From Pseudaquabacterium pictum (GTDB lineage: Bacteria > Pseudomonadota > Gammaproteobacteria > Burkholderiales > Burkholderiaceae_C), in contig NZ_BJCL01000013.1 in NCBI RefSeq assembly GCF_005403045.1, positions 1 through 64,000 on the forward strand: a stretch of DNA of 64,000 nt, in the 5' to 3' direction. Positions within the stretch are counted from its first letter, which is position 1. Every line of letters starts with the position of its first letter. The position numbers were made by a program, and so were the translations under genes. Below the pieces are notes generated by a model. It was not told the DNA's origin. It ran no database searches and worked only from the letters and a program-made list of their open reading frames with translations. This document shows, in pieces, positions 26,428 to 35,150 of this stretch.

Positions 26428-27900
26428 TCAGACCGGCGCCACTGGCACGAACAGCTGCTCACCCGCCCGCCAGACCAGCAGCGCCACCCGCTTGGGCTTG
26501 GCCGCCAGCACCCGCTGCAGCGTCTCGACGCTGTCCACCGGCTGGCCGTTGATGGCCAGCACCACATCGCCGCGCGACAGGCCGGCGCGGGCCGCCGCGC
26601 CCTGCGCGCCCTGCACCAGCAGGCCGCGGTCGAGCTTGGCCTGGGCACGTTCTTCGGGCTGCAGCGGGCGCAGCGCCAGGCCCAGGCGGGCACCGCCGGC
26701 GGCAGCCTCGTCGCCCGCGCCGTTGGCCGGGGCGCCAGCCTGCGCGCCGTCGCCGGCGCGGCCCAGGGTCACGGTCAGGTCCACCGCCTTGCCCTGGCGC
26801 CAGATGCCCAGCGCGATGCGGTCGCCCGGCACCGCCTGGGCAATGCGCGCCGACAGCGCCCCGGCCTGCACCGTGGGCTGGCCGTCGATGCGCTGGATGA
26901 CGTCGCCGGCCTGCAGGCCGGCCGCCGCCGCCGGGCTGCCGGGTGCCACCTGCGACACCAGGGCGCCATCGGGCCGCGCCAGGCCGAAGCTGTCGGCCAG
27001 CGGCTGGGTCATGTCCTGCACCGCCACGCCCAGGCGCGCATGCTGGGCGCTGCCGGTGGCGACGATCTGCTTGCTGACGCGCATCGCCACATCCACCGGG
27101 ATCGCGAAGCTGACGCCCTGGTAGCCGCCGGTGCGGCTGTAGATCTGGGCGTTGATGCCGACCACGTTGCCGGCGGCGTCGAACAGCGGGCCGCCGGAAT
27201 TGCCCGGGTTCACCGCGGCATCGGTCTGGATGAACGGCACCGCGCCGTCGCCCGGCAGGCTGCGGCCAGTGGCGCTGACGATGCCGGCAGTGGCCGTCTG
27301 CGCCAGGCCATAGGGCGCGCCGATGGCCAGCACCGGATCGCCCACCGCCAATTGCGCCGGGTCACCCAGGCGCACCGGCTGCAGGCCCTGCACGGGGATG
27401 CGCAGCACCGCGATGTCGGTGGCGGCATCGCTGCCCAGCACCTTGGCGGTGTACTCGCGGCGGTCGGCCAGCAGCACGGTGACGGTCTGCGCATCCTTCA
27501 CCACATGGGCGTTGGTGAGGATCAGGCCGTCGGCCGCGACGATGAAGCCCGAGCCCTGGCCGCGGAAGGGCTGGGCGCCGGGCGGCACCGCCGGACGCCA
27601 GCCACGCGGCAGGGCCTGCAGGGCCTCGGCTTCGTCATCGCTGGCGCTGCGTTTGCCCTCGACCAGGATGCCGACCACCGACGGCCCGTAGCGCTGCACG
27701 ATGGCGCGGTAGTTGGGCGCGTTGCCGGGCTGCAGCGCGGGCAGCGGCTCGGCCGCCGGCAGGGCCGCGGCAGTCTGCGCCGCAGGTGCGCTCTGGCCCT
27801 TGGCATGCAGCCAGGGCAGGTCGATGGCGCCGGCGCTGCCGACGACAGCCAGCCCGCCACCGAGCATGGCCCAGGCCAGAGGTTGGACGATGTTGCGCAT
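26428..27900 (-). CDS. Do/HtrA family periplasmic serine endopeptidase
   Basis: This 490-residue DegP/HtrA-like protease degrades misfolded envelope proteins. ATG 27900 follows GAAGGAGC, an excellent ribosome-binding site, and gives a signal or anchor segment (LAWAMLGGGLAVVGSAGA). The trypsin-like domain carries the catalytic triad: His in ILTNAHVVKDAQ, Asp in GSDAATDIAVLRI and Ser in VNPGNSGGPLFDAAGNVVGI. Two PDZ domains follow. The first lies around ARLGVAVQDMTQPLADSF to AAAGLQAGDVIQRIDGQ, and the second is C-terminal (GLSRGDVVLAINGQPVDSVE). A Gly/Ala-rich linker separates them. I found no clear sigma-E promoter upstream. Confidence 0.93.
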   Translation of the reverse strand: MRNIVQPLAWAMLGGGLAVVGSAGAIDLPWLHAKGQSAPAAQTAAALPAAEPLPALQPGNAPNYRAIVQRYGPSVVGILVEGKRSASDDEAEALQALPRGWRPAVPPGAQPFRGQGSGFIVAADGLILTNAHVVKDAQTVTVLLADRREYTAKVLGSDAATDIAVLRIPVQGLQPVRLGDPAQLAVGDPVLAIGAPYGLAQTATAGIVSATGRSLPGDGAVPFIQTDAAVNPGNSGGPLFDAAGNVVGINAQIYSRTGGYQGVSFAIPVDVAMRVSKQIVATGSAQHARLGVAVQDMTQPLADSFGLARPDGALVSQVAPGSPAAAAGLQAGDVIQRIDGQPTVQAGALSARIAQAVPGDRIALGIWRQGKAVDLTVTLGRAGDGAQAGAPANGAGDEAAAGGARLGLALRPLQPEERAQAKLDRGLLVQGAQGAAARAGLSRGDVVLAINGQPVDSVETLQRVLAAKPKRVALLVWRAGEQLFVPVAPV

Positions 27901-28028
27901 GGATGCTGCTCCTTCCAGCCCGGGCCCCTGCCCTGGCGATGGCTGCAGTCTGCGCAGGCGCTGTGAGCGCCGCATGCGTACAAAGTGTCCGCATGTGAAG
28001 CGGGGCGCGCACGGCCCCGTTCGCCCCG

Positions 28029-28514
28029 TCAGGGCGGCATCGGATGGTCGTAGCGAATGAAGCCCTTGTGCACCGCCACGCGGTCGTACAGCCGGCGGGC
28101 GCGGGCATTGGTGTGGTGGGTCAGCCAGTGCAGGCGGTCGGCGCCGCGGGCTTGGGCCAGGTTGGCCAGGTGGCCGATCAGCGCGCCAGCCACGCCCTGG
28201 CCGCGCACGTCGTCGGCCGTGAACAGGTCCTGCAGGTAGCACTGGGTGTCGGCCCAGGTGCTGGCGTGGAACAGCGCATGGGCGATGCCGACCAGGCGCT
28301 CGGGCTGGCCCGGCCCGGCGCCAGGCAGCCAGACGCCCAGGCCGACCATGTCACCGCCAGCCATCAGGCGCTGCCAGGCGGCGTCGTAGCCGGCATCGTC
28401 GACCACGGTTTCGTAGAAGGTCTTGTAGCCGCGGGCCAGCGGCTCCCAGTCGGCACGGTCGATCGGGCGCAGCGGGCCCAGGCGCAGGCTGGTTGCGGGG
28501 TTGCCGGTGCTCAT
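28029..28514 (-). CDS. GNAT family N-acetyltransferase
   Basis: This is a 161-residue acetyltransferase. The N-terminal strand LRLGPLRPIDRADWEPLARG and the acetyl-CoA-binding region YLQDLFTADDVRGQGVAGAL (the R/Q-x-x-G-x-G/A signature) are clear. The later NARARRLYDRVAVHKGFIRY matches the C-terminal GNAT motif. Its start overlaps the stop of the PaiB-like gene (ATGA), so it is the third gene of an OsmC-PaiB-GNAT operon. In Bacillus, paiA (a GNAT polyamine acetyltransferase) is paired with paiB. The pairing here is analogous, but the substrate is not known. Confidence 0.88.
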   Translation of the reverse strand: MSTGNPATSLRLGPLRPIDRADWEPLARGYKTFYETVVDDAGYDAAWQRLMAGGDMVGLGVWLPGAGPGQPERLVGIAHALFHASTWADTQCYLQDLFTADDVRGQGVAGALIGHLANLAQARGADRLHWLTHHTNARARRLYDRVAVHKGFIRYDHPMPP

Positions 28515-29152
28515 GCCGCACCCCCGCTCGGATCCTGCATCCAGTCGGCGAGCTGGCGTGCCGGCGCATCGCCCTGGGCCTGCAGCCCGGCCACCACGCC
28601 GGCACGGTCGGCCGCGCTGCGGTTCTGGCTGAGCTTGTACTTGCCGACCAGCGTGGTCAGCGGGATCTCGATGCAGACGATGGCGCGCAGCATGCCGGCG
28701 ATGTAGTCGTCCGGCGCGTCGCCCACGGCCCAGGGCCTGGCCTGGGTGGCCTCGTGGCGGTCGGTCAGGCGTGACACCAGAGCATGCGCGGCAGCCGCCT
28801 CGTCCAGCACCACCAGCGGGCCGCGGCCCTGCACGGTGGCGTAGTTCCAGGTCGGCACCACCTTGCCATGCACCTGCTTGGCGGCATAGCCGTTGGGCGA
28901 GATGTAGCCGTCGGGCCCCTGGAACACCACCAGCACCTGCTGGCCGGCCGCGTGCCACACCGGGTTGGCCCGCGCCACATGGCCGCACAGCGTGCCCAGC
29001 GGGCCGCGGGCGGCATCCAGCATCAGCGGGATCGGGTTCGCCACCGGCGCGCCATCGCCGTCCAGCGTGATCAGCAGCGCCAGCGGATGGGCCTGCAGCA
29101 GACGGTGCAGCACCGCGGGACGGGTCTCTTCGAAGTGTTGGGGCAGGTACAT
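28511..29152 (-). CDS. PaiB-like FMN-binding protein
   Basis: This 213-residue protein belongs to the PaiB/FMN-binding split-barrel family. It starts MYLPQHFEETRPAVLHRLLQ, with ALLITLDGDGAPVANPIPLM and GTLCGHVARANPVW. It also has YISPNGYAAK and VVPTWNYATVQGRGPL, which match PaiB proteins. The C-terminal half contains VGKYKLSQNRSAADRAGVV, the family end motif. Bacillus PaiB was described as a negative regulator, but the family fold is that of a flavin-binding protein, so enzyme activity is possible. It lies 14 bp downstream of the OsmC gene and overlaps the GNAT gene. Confidence 0.9.
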   Translation of the reverse strand: MYLPQHFEETRPAVLHRLLQAHPLALLITLDGDGAPVANPIPLMLDAARGPLGTLCGHVARANPVWHAAGQQVLVVFQGPDGYISPNGYAAKQVHGKVVPTWNYATVQGRGPLVVLDEAAAAHALVSRLTDRHEATQARPWAVGDAPDDYIAGMLRAIVCIEIPLTTLVGKYKLSQNRSAADRAGVVAGLQAQGDAPARQLADWMQDPSGGAA

Positions 29153-29166
29153 GGACAGGCGGTGGG

Positions 29167-29640
29167 TCAGGGTGTGTCGAGGATGGGTTCGCAGCGCACA
29201 TCGGTGCGCACCGAGTTGGCGATGAAGCAGGCGGCATGGGCCGCATGGTGCAGTCGGTGGATCTCGGCCGCATCGGGCTGACGCGGGCCGGCAAAGCGCA
29301 CCCGCGGGCGCAGCGTCACCACCGTCATCGCCAGCTGGCCATCGGCGTTCTTCGCCAGCACACCGTCAGCCTCGTCCTGGTAGTCGTCGACCACCCAGCC
29401 GGCGCGGCAGGCGATGTCCAGGAACCACAGCAGGTGGCAGCTGGACAGCGATGCGACGAAGGCCTCCTCGGGATCGACCGCGGCGGCATCGGACAGCGGC
29501 AGCGGCACCACCTGGGGCGACGACGAGCCCGCCACCACCGCGCCGCCGTCGAAGCGCCACTGGTGGCGGCGCTGGTAGCGCTTGTCGGTGAAGGTCTGGC
29601 CGTCGCGCTGCCAGGCGATGGTGGCGGTGTAGGTGGACAT
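29167..29640 (-). CDS. OsmC family peroxiredoxin-like protein
   Basis: This is a 157-residue OsmC/Ohr-fold protein. SDAAAVDPEEAFVASLSSCH contains the first conserved cysteine, and HHAAHAACFIANSVRTDV carries the second, at the spacing used by OsmC-type thiol peroxidases. ATG 29640 is the first gene start of the operon facing the MocR regulator. I infer a role in detoxifying organic hydroperoxides. The mixed operon with PaiB and GNAT proteins, under a PLP-sensing regulator, leaves the physiological trigger open. Confidence 0.9.
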   Translation of the reverse strand: MSTYTATIAWQRDGQTFTDKRYQRRHQWRFDGGAVVAGSSSPQVVPLPLSDAAAVDPEEAFVASLSSCHLLWFLDIACRAGWVVDDYQDEADGVLAKNADGQLAMTVVTLRPRVRFAGPRQPDAAEIHRLHHAAHAACFIANSVRTDVRCEPILDTP

Positions 29641-29656
29641 CGGTGCAGAAGTTGTG

Positions 29657-29706
29657 GAATTGGCTTGCAGCGTAGCGAGAAAATCAGCAGTCCAAGGAGC
29701 CAATTC
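29657..29706. promoter_or_regulatory. 9-bp inverted repeat in the MocR/OsmC divergent region
   Basis: GAATTGGCT (29657-29665) and AGCCAATTC (29698-29706) are perfect inverted repeats separated by 32 bp. Their centres are 41 bp apart, close to four helical turns. They fill most of the 69-bp region between the divergent osmC-like and mocR-like genes. Widely spaced half-sites are usual for MocR/PdxR-type dimers. The second arm lies just before the regulator start codon, so autoregulation is likely. Confidence 0.6.
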
Positions 29707-29709
29707 AGG

Positions 29710-31167
29710 ATGCGCCACCAAGCCAATGCCGCCGTGTCCCTGCCCAAGCGGCTGCAGGTCTACCAGCAGCTGCGCGCCGCCATCGAGCAGGGCAGCCTGG
29801 CGTCGGGCAGCCGGCTGCCGCCGACCCGCAGCCACGCCCAGCTGCTGGGCGTGGGCCGCAACACCGTGCTGTGGGCGCTGCAGCGCCTGCAGGCCGAGGG
29901 CTTCGTGCAGTCGCGCGTCGGCAGCGGCAGCGTGGTGGCCGATGGCCTGCGCCAGGCGCGCCAGCCGCCACCGCAGGCGAGCGCCGCTCCGACACTGTCG
30001 CGCCGCGGTGCACAGCTGGCCGACGTGGTGCGCCTGTGGCAGCGGCCGGTGTCCGAGGTCCGGCCGCTGCGCATCGGTGCGCCCGAGGTGGCCAGCTTCC
30101 CGTTCGCGCTGTGGGACCGGCTGGCCCGGCAGTGCAGCGTGGCCCAGCGCGCCGCGCAGGCACAGTACATCGACCCCGCAGGCCTGCCGGCCTTGCGCAC
30201 GGCGATCGCCCAGTGGCTGCTGGTCTCGCGCGGCGTGCGCTGCCATGCCGGCCAGGTGCTGGTGACCTCGGGCTCGCAGCAGGCCATCGACCTGGTCGGC
30301 CGGCTGCTGCTGGATGCCGGCGACGATGCCATCGTGGAAGACCCGGGCTACCCCGGCATCCGGGCCAGCCTGGCCGGCCATGGCGCGCAGGTGCGGCCGG
30401 CGCCGGTGGACGACCAGGGCCTGGACATCGCCGCCGCGGCCGCCGCCTGGCCCGCGGCGCGGCTGGCGGTGGTGACGCCCACCCACCAGTACCCGCTGGG
30501 CGTGCACATGGGCCTGGCCCGGCGGCTGGCGCTGATCGACTGGGCGCGGCGCAGCGATGCCTGGATCGTCGAGGACGACTACGACGGCGAATTCCAGTAC
30601 GGCACCCACCGCACGCCAGCGCTGTGCAGCCTGCCGCATGGCGGCCGGGTGCTGTACATCGGCACCTTCTCCAAGAGCCTGCATCCGGGGCTGCGGCTGG
30701 GCTTCCTGGTGCTGCCCGAGGCGTTGCTGCCGGCCTTTGCCGGTGCCAAGGCGCTGAGCGACCGCCACAGCCCGGGCGATGCCCAGGCGGTGCTGGCCCG
30801 CTTCATTGCCGAAGGCCACATGCTGCGCCATCTGCGCCGCATGCGCGAGCTGTACCGCCGCCGCCAGGGCGTGCTGATCACTGCGCTGGCCCAGGCCAGC
30901 GGCGGCACGGTGCAGCTGGCGCCCTGTCTGCACGGCATGCACCTGGCGCTGGAGGCACCACCGGGCACCGACGATGTGGCAGTCAGCCGCGCTGCCGCCG
31001 CCCTGGGCGTGCGGCTGGCGCCGCTGTCCAGCTACTGCATGCAGGCCGATCGCCGCGGCTGGCTGCTGGGCCATGCCGCCGACGACGATGCGGCGCTGCA
31101 GGCCGCCGCGCAAGCCATCGGGCCGCTGCTGCAGCGCAGCCTGGAACCGGCCGTCAGAACAGCGTGA
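29710..31167 (+). CDS. MocR/PdxR-type GntR-family transcriptional regulator
   Basis: This is a 485-residue fusion of a GntR winged helix (residues about 10-75: QVYQQLRAAIEQGSLASGSR, LPPTRSHAQLLGVGRNTVL) to an aspartate-aminotransferase-like domain. The PLP region is present: VLVTSGSQQAIDLVGRLLLD, DDAIVEDPGYPGIRASLA, VVTPTHQYPLGV and GTFSKSLHPGLRLGFLVLP, with the expected Schiff-base lysine in FSKS. AAGGAG upstream is the ribosome-binding site. It is divergent from osmC-paiB-GNAT, and the shared inverted repeat makes that operon the likely target. The gene overlaps the end of the convergent pit gene by 14 bp. Confidence 0.93.
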   Translation: MRHQANAAVSLPKRLQVYQQLRAAIEQGSLASGSRLPPTRSHAQLLGVGRNTVLWALQRLQAEGFVQSRVGSGSVVADGLRQARQPPPQASAAPTLSRRGAQLADVVRLWQRPVSEVRPLRIGAPEVASFPFALWDRLARQCSVAQRAAQAQYIDPAGLPALRTAIAQWLLVSRGVRCHAGQVLVTSGSQQAIDLVGRLLLDAGDDAIVEDPGYPGIRASLAGHGAQVRPAPVDDQGLDIAAAAAAWPAARLAVVTPTHQYPLGVHMGLARRLALIDWARRSDAWIVEDDYDGEFQYGTHRTPALCSLPHGGRVLYIGTFSKSLHPGLRLGFLVLPEALLPAFAGAKALSDRHSPGDAQAVLARFIAEGHMLRHLRRMRELYRRRQGVLITALAQASGGTVQLAPCLHGMHLALEAPPGTDDVAVSRAAAALGVRLAPLSSYCMQADRRGWLLGHAADDDAALQAAAQAIGPLLQRSLEPAVRTA

Positions 31168-32164
31168 AGCTGATCCAGTAGGCCACCGCGGCGACGAAGG
31201 CCGACGCCGGAATCGTCAGCACCCAGGCCCAGACGATGTTGCCGGCCACGCCCCAGCGCACTGCCGAGGCATTGCGCACCGACCCGACCCCGACGATGGC
31301 GCCGGTGATGGTGTGGGTGGTCGACACCGGGATGCCCAGGCCAGTGGCGATGAACAGCGTCAGCGCACCACCGGTCTCGGCACAGAAGCCGCCCACCGGC
31401 TTGAGCTTGGTGATGCGCTGGCCCATGGTCTTGACGATGCGCCAGCCGCCGAACAGCGTGCCCGCGCCAATGGCCAGGTAGCAGGCCCAGATCACCCAGG
31501 TGGGCGGCATCTTGTCCTGCACGCTGCTGTAGCCGGCAGCGATCAGCAGCATCCAGATGATGCCGATGGTCTTCTGCGCGTCGTTGCCGCCGTGGCCCAG
31601 CGAGTAGGCACCGGCCGACACCAGCTGCAGGCGGCGGAACCACCGGTCGACCTTCAGCGGGCTGGTGCGCCGGCAGATCCAGGCCACCAGCACCATCATC
31701 AGCGAGCCCAGGGTGAAGCCCAGCAGCGGCGAGACGAAGATGAACGCCACCACCTTGGTGATGCCGGCGCCGATCAGCTTGCCGGTGCCGGCCTTGGCGA
31801 TGACCGCGCCGACGATGCCGCCGATCAGCGCATGCGAGCTGCTGCTGGGGATCCCGTACCACCAGGTGATCAGGTTCCAGGTGATGGCGCCGATCAGCGC
31901 GCCGAACACCACATGGTGGTCGATCACCCCCGGCTCCGCGATGCCCTTGCCGATGGTGGCGGCCACGGTGAGGTGGAAGACGAAGATCGCCACCACGTTG
32001 AAGAAGGCGGCGAAGACCACGGCCTGGTGCGGCTTGAGCACGCCGGTGGAGACGACGGTGGCGATGGAGTTGGCGGCGTCGTGGAAGCCGTTCATGAAGT
32101 CGAACGCCAACGCCAGCACGACGAGCAGCGCCACGACCCAGAAGCTGATCTGGAGAGCGTCCAT
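31154..32164 (-). CDS. pit: low-affinity inorganic phosphate transporter (PiT family)
   Basis: This is a 336-residue inner-membrane phosphate (metal-phosphate/proton) symporter. The two PiT signature repeats are MNGFHDAANSIATVVSTGVL near the N-terminus and LGHGGNDAQKTIGIIWMLLI in the middle, with about ten hydrophobic helices. Further segments such as PSSSSHALIGGIVGAVIA and PVSTTHTITGAIVGVGSVRN are typical. It is 18 bp downstream of the DUF47/PhoU-like gene, the usual partner. A Pho box lies upstream of the operon. Its 3' end overlaps the convergent regulator gene by 14 bp. Confidence 0.95.
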   Translation of the reverse strand: MDALQISFWVVALLVVLALAFDFMNGFHDAANSIATVVSTGVLKPHQAVVFAAFFNVVAIFVFHLTVAATIGKGIAEPGVIDHHVVFGALIGAITWNLITWWYGIPSSSSHALIGGIVGAVIAKAGTGKLIGAGITKVVAFIFVSPLLGFTLGSLMMVLVAWICRRTSPLKVDRWFRRLQLVSAGAYSLGHGGNDAQKTIGIIWMLLIAAGYSSVQDKMPPTWVIWACYLAIGAGTLFGGWRIVKTMGQRITKLKPVGGFCAETGGALTLFIATGLGIPVSTTHTITGAIVGVGSVRNASAVRWGVAGNIVWAWVLTIPASAFVAAVAYWISFTLF

Positions 32165-32182
32165 GTCAGACGGTCGGCCGGA

Positions 32183-32830
32183 TCAGGAGTTCTCGAGGAC
32201 GATGCCCTCGACGATGTTGGCGACGTCCTCGCAGCGGTCGGAGATGCTCTCCAGGTGCTCGTAGACCGCCTTCAGCTTGATCAGCTCGCGCACCTCGATG
32301 TTGTCGCGGAACAGCTTGCTCATCGCGCTGCGCATCACCCGGTCGGCGTCGCTTTCCAGGCGGTCGATCTCCTCGCAGGTCTTCAGCGCCGCCTCGGCCA
32401 CGCTGGGCTTGCTCAGCTGCGGCAGCAGGCTGACCACATGCTGCACCCGCTCGCAGCAGCGCACCGAGATCTCGCCCAGGCGCAGCACGTCCTCGCTGAC
32501 GTTCTTCAGGTCATACAGCGACATCACCTCGCTCGAGTCCTGCAGCAGGTCGAGGATGTCGTCCATCGCGTTGATCAGGCCGTGGATCTGCTCGCGGTCG
32601 ATCGGCGTGATGAAGGTCTTGTGCAACAGGCGGTTGACCTCGGCGGTGATGCGGTCGGCCTGCTTCTCGGCACTGTCGACCTCGGCGCTGTACTTGGCGC
32701 GCAGGGTCTCGTCGCTGTAGTGCTGCACCATGGACTGGAAGGCCCGGGCGCCTTCGGCAATGTGCTTGCCGTGCGCGTTGAACATTTCGAAGAAATTGCC
32801 TTCGCGCGGCAGCAGCTTGCCGAACAGCAT
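32183..32830 (-). CDS. DUF47 family PhoU-like phosphate transport regulator
   Basis: This 215-residue all-helical protein belongs to the DUF47 (TIGR00153) family. It starts MLFGKLLPREGNFFEMFNAH and has HKTFITPIDREQIHGLINAM and DDILDLLQ. The family folds like PhoU with metal-binding acidic clusters (ESISDRCEDVANIVEGIV at the end). It precedes pit, as orfA precedes pit in Sinorhizobium meliloti, where PhoB represses the operon. A modest GGAG stands before the start codon. The predicted role is control of the Pit transporter. Confidence 0.93.
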   Translation of the reverse strand: MLFGKLLPREGNFFEMFNAHGKHIAEGARAFQSMVQHYSDETLRAKYSAEVDSAEKQADRITAEVNRLLHKTFITPIDREQIHGLINAMDDILDLLQDSSEVMSLYDLKNVSEDVLRLGEISVRCCERVQHVVSLLPQLSKPSVAEAALKTCEEIDRLESDADRVMRSAMSKLFRDNIEVRELIKLKAVYEHLESISDRCEDVANIVEGIVLENS

Positions 32831-32874
32831 GGGGTGGTCTCCAGGGGGGAACGGACGCAGAACACGTCCGCGGA

Positions 32875-32901
32875 TGTCACACGGCTGTCACCAGCCTGTC
32901 A
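32875..32901 (+). promoter_or_regulatory. Pho box: three TGTCA repeats at 11-bp intervals
   Basis: TGTCA occurs at 32875-32879, 32886-32890 and 32897-32901, exactly 11 bp apart, with CTGTCA context in the second and third copies. This is the tandem-repeat layout of PhoB sites (CTGTCAT direct repeats). It lies 45-71 bp upstream of the DUF47-pit start codon, and the last repeat covers the folK stop codon. The repeats read opposite to the direction of the operon. A 6-bp hairpin (32852-32870) lies between it and the gene. Confidence 0.65.
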
Positions 32902-33414
32902 TGCGGACATTGTAGGCGGCAGGTCCAGCGGTCCCAGCCGCTGCAGCGGCTGGTCGGCGGTGGCGTCCAGGTGATCGGCCAGCGGCCCCAGCCCGGGCGC
33001 GGCCAGGCCCGGCGCGATCTCCAGCAGCGGCTGCAGCACGAAGGCCCGCAGGTGCAGGCGCGGATGCGGCAGAGTCAGGGCGGGCGTCTGTAGCACGGCA
33101 TCGCCACACAGCAGCAGATCCAGGTCCAGCGTGCGGGGCGCATGGCGGTAGGGCCGCTGGCGGCCGAAGTCCTGCTCGATGGCCTGCAGCGCGGCCAGCA
33201 GCGCTGCGGGTGCCAGCGGCGTGTGCAGGGCCACCACAGCGTTATGAAAGTCGGGGCCGGCGGCATCGACCGGCGCCGAGCGGTACAGCGACGACACCGC
33301 CAGCAGGTGGCTGCCCGGCAACGCGGCGACGGCCCGCAGTGCTGAGCGCAGCGTGGCCGGCGCATCGCCCAGGTTGGCGCCCAGGCCGATGTGGGCGGTG
33401 CAGCCCGGGGACAC
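32899..33414 (-). CDS. folK: 2-amino-4-hydroxy-6-hydroxymethyldihydropteridine pyrophosphokinase
   Basis: FolK transfers pyrophosphate from ATP to hydroxymethyl-dihydropterin in folate synthesis. The 171-residue protein shows [20 protein letters not shown] at the N-terminus, [20 protein letters not shown], and the signature [20 protein letters not shown] with the two metal-binding aspartates. [20 protein letters not shown] follows. It lies 26 bp downstream of pcnB on the same strand, the usual pcnB-folK order in this group. Its stop codon overlaps the Pho box of the next operon. Confidence 0.96.
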   Translation of the reverse strand: MSPGCTAHIGLGANLGDAPATLRSALRAVAALPGSHLLAVSSLYRSAPVDAAGPDFHNAVVALHTPLAPAALLAALQAIEQDFGRQRPYRHAPRTLDLDLLLCGDAVLQTPALTLPHPRLHLRAFVLQPLLEIAPGLAAPGLGPLADHLDATADQPLQRLGPLDLPPTMSA

Positions 33415-33440
33415 GGCCGCGGTGGGCTGGGGCCTGGCGC

Positions 33441-35150
33441 TCAGCCGCCGTCGGCGGGCGCGGATGCCCCGCCGGCACCAGCCGGCTTGCGCCGGCGGCG
33501 GCGGCGCTTGCGGGCTGGCGCGCCGGTGGCGAGCTCGGCAGCGCCCTCGCCGCCTTCGCTGCCCTCGTCACCATCGTCAGCACCGTCGTCGGCGGCGTCT
33601 TCGCCACTGGCGCCACTGTCCGCTCCCGCGGCAGGCTTGGCCGTGCGCGCCGGCGCAGCCTTGCGGGCGCCGCCGCGCTGGGCTTCGCGCACGGCGGTCA
33701 GCAGGGCCTCGCGCTCGTCGTCGCTGCCCATCGAGAAGTCTTCCCACCACTCGGCCAGTTCCACCGGCGCCTCGCCCACATCGGCACGCAGGCGCAGGAA
33801 GTCGAAGCCGGCGCGGAAGCGCGGCTGCTCGATCATCGTCAGCGCGGTGTTGGCCTGCCGGCGCTCCAGCCGCGGCTGCATCATCCAGATCTCGCGCATG
33901 TCGGCACCCAGCTTGCCGCGGCCGCTGATGTCGCCAATGCGGGCGTCGAACACCGCGTCGATGGCCTGCTGCAGCGCCGGTGCCGGATGCTCGCCGGCCG
34001 CCTGGTTCTTGCGCCAGCCGGCCTGCACGTCATGCCACAGCAGACAGGCCAGCAGGAAGCTGGGCGCCACCGGCTTGCCCTCGCCCACCCGGCGGTCGGT
34101 GTCCTGCAGCGCCTGGCGGATGAAGGCCTGCTGGCGGGCGAATTCCTCCGGCGTGCTGCGGCTCTCGTCGAACACCGCATCGAGCACCGGGAACACACCG
34201 CGGTGCAGGCCCAGCGCCTTCAGCGATTCGACGCTGGCCAGCGCATGGCCGGTCTGCAGCAGCTTGACCATCTCGTCGAACATGCGCGAGATCGGCACGT
34301 TGGCCAGCAACGGCACCGTCTCGGCGATCGGCGCAGCGGTCTTCTTCTCCAGCGTGAAGCCCAGCTTGGCCATGAAGCGCACCGCACGGATGATGCGCAC
34401 CGGGTCTTCGCGGTAGCGGGTGAGCGGGTCGCCGATCAGCCGCAGCAGCTTCTTCTTCACGTCGGCGATGCCGTGGTGGTAGTCGACCACCACCTGGCTC
34501 TCCGGGTCGTAGTACATCGCGTTGACGGTGAAGTCGCGGCGCGCCGCATCTTCCACCTGCGGCCCCCAGACGTTGTCGCGCAACACCCGGCCGCTGGCGT
34601 CCACCGCATGGGCGCTGCCGGCCAGCGCGGCCTTGCTGGTCTTCTCGTTGCCCTCGACCTGGGTGGCCTCGCTGTTGTCCATGTAGGCGCGGAAGGTCGA
34701 GACCTCGATCACCTCGTGGTCTCGCCCGCGGCCGTGGATCACATGCACGATGCGGAAGCGCCGGCCGATGATGAAGGCGCGGCGGAACAGCCCCTTGACC
34801 TGCTCGGGCGTGGCATTGGTGGCCACGTCGAAGTCCTTGGGCCGCAGGCCCACCAGCAGGTCGCGCACCGCGCCGCCCACCACATAGGCCTCGTAGCCGG
34901 CGCGCTGCAAGGTGCGCACCACGTTGATGGCGCGCTCGTCGACCAGCTTGGGGTCGATGCCGTGCTCGCTGGCCGGCACCTCCACCCGTTTTCCGGTGGG
35001 GATGCCGCCGGTGGGCGCGCTCGGCGCCTGCGCCATCGCGGCAGACGGCCGCGGTGCGGCGGCAGCTGCCACCGGGGCTTCGGCCTGCGGCACGGCGGCC
35101 GCGGTGGCGGCGCCCTTGCCGAGCAGGCGGCTGATGAATTTCTTGATCAT
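33441..35150 (-). CDS. pcnB: polynucleotide adenylyltransferase (poly(A) polymerase I)
   Basis: PcnB adds poly(A) to RNA 3' ends and so promotes RNA decay. The 569-residue protein starts [20 protein letters not shown], overlapping the HAD gene stop (ATGA). An Ala/Pro-rich stretch to about residue 50 precedes the nucleotidyltransferase head, [20 protein letters not shown] with DVAT supplying the catalytic aspartates. [20 protein letters not shown] and [19 protein letters not shown] are typical of poly(A) polymerase and CCA enzymes. The C-terminus is long, acidic, and then strongly basic ([12 protein letters not shown]), a tail likely to bind RNA. The extended termini make it longer than the E. 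coli enzyme (about 465). Confidence 0.93.
   Translation of the reverse strand: MIKKFISRLLGKGAATAAAVPQAEAPVAAAAAPRPSAAMAQAPSAPTGGIPTGKRVEVPASEHGIDPKLVDERAINVVRTLQRAGYEAYVVGGAVRDLLVGLRPKDFDVATNATPEQVKGLFRRAFIIGRRFRIVHVIHGRGRDHEVIEVSTFRAYMDNSEATQVEGNEKTSKAALAGSAHAVDASGRVLRDNVWGPQVEDAARRDFTVNAMYYDPESQVVVDYHHGIADVKKKLLRLIGDPLTRYREDPVRIIRAVRFMAKLGFTLEKKTAAPIAETVPLLANVPISRMFDEMVKLLQTGHALASVESLKALGLHRGVFPVLDAVFDESRSTPEEFARQQAFIRQALQDTDRRVGEGKPVAPSFLLACLLWHDVQAGWRKNQAAGEHPAPALQQAIDAVFDARIGDISGRGKLGADMREIWMMQPRLERRQANTALTMIEQPRFRAGFDFLRLRADVGEAPVELAEWWEDFSMGSDDEREALLTAVREAQRGGARKAAPARTAKPAAGADSGASGEDAADDGADDGDEGSEGGEGAAELATGAPARKRRRRRRKPAGAGGASAPADGG

Noticed and set aside
27901-28028. Sigma-E promoter for the HtrA-type protease
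   Set aside because: A GGACACTTTG-like stretch resembles the -35 element, but no matching TCAAA-type -10 occurs at the right distance.
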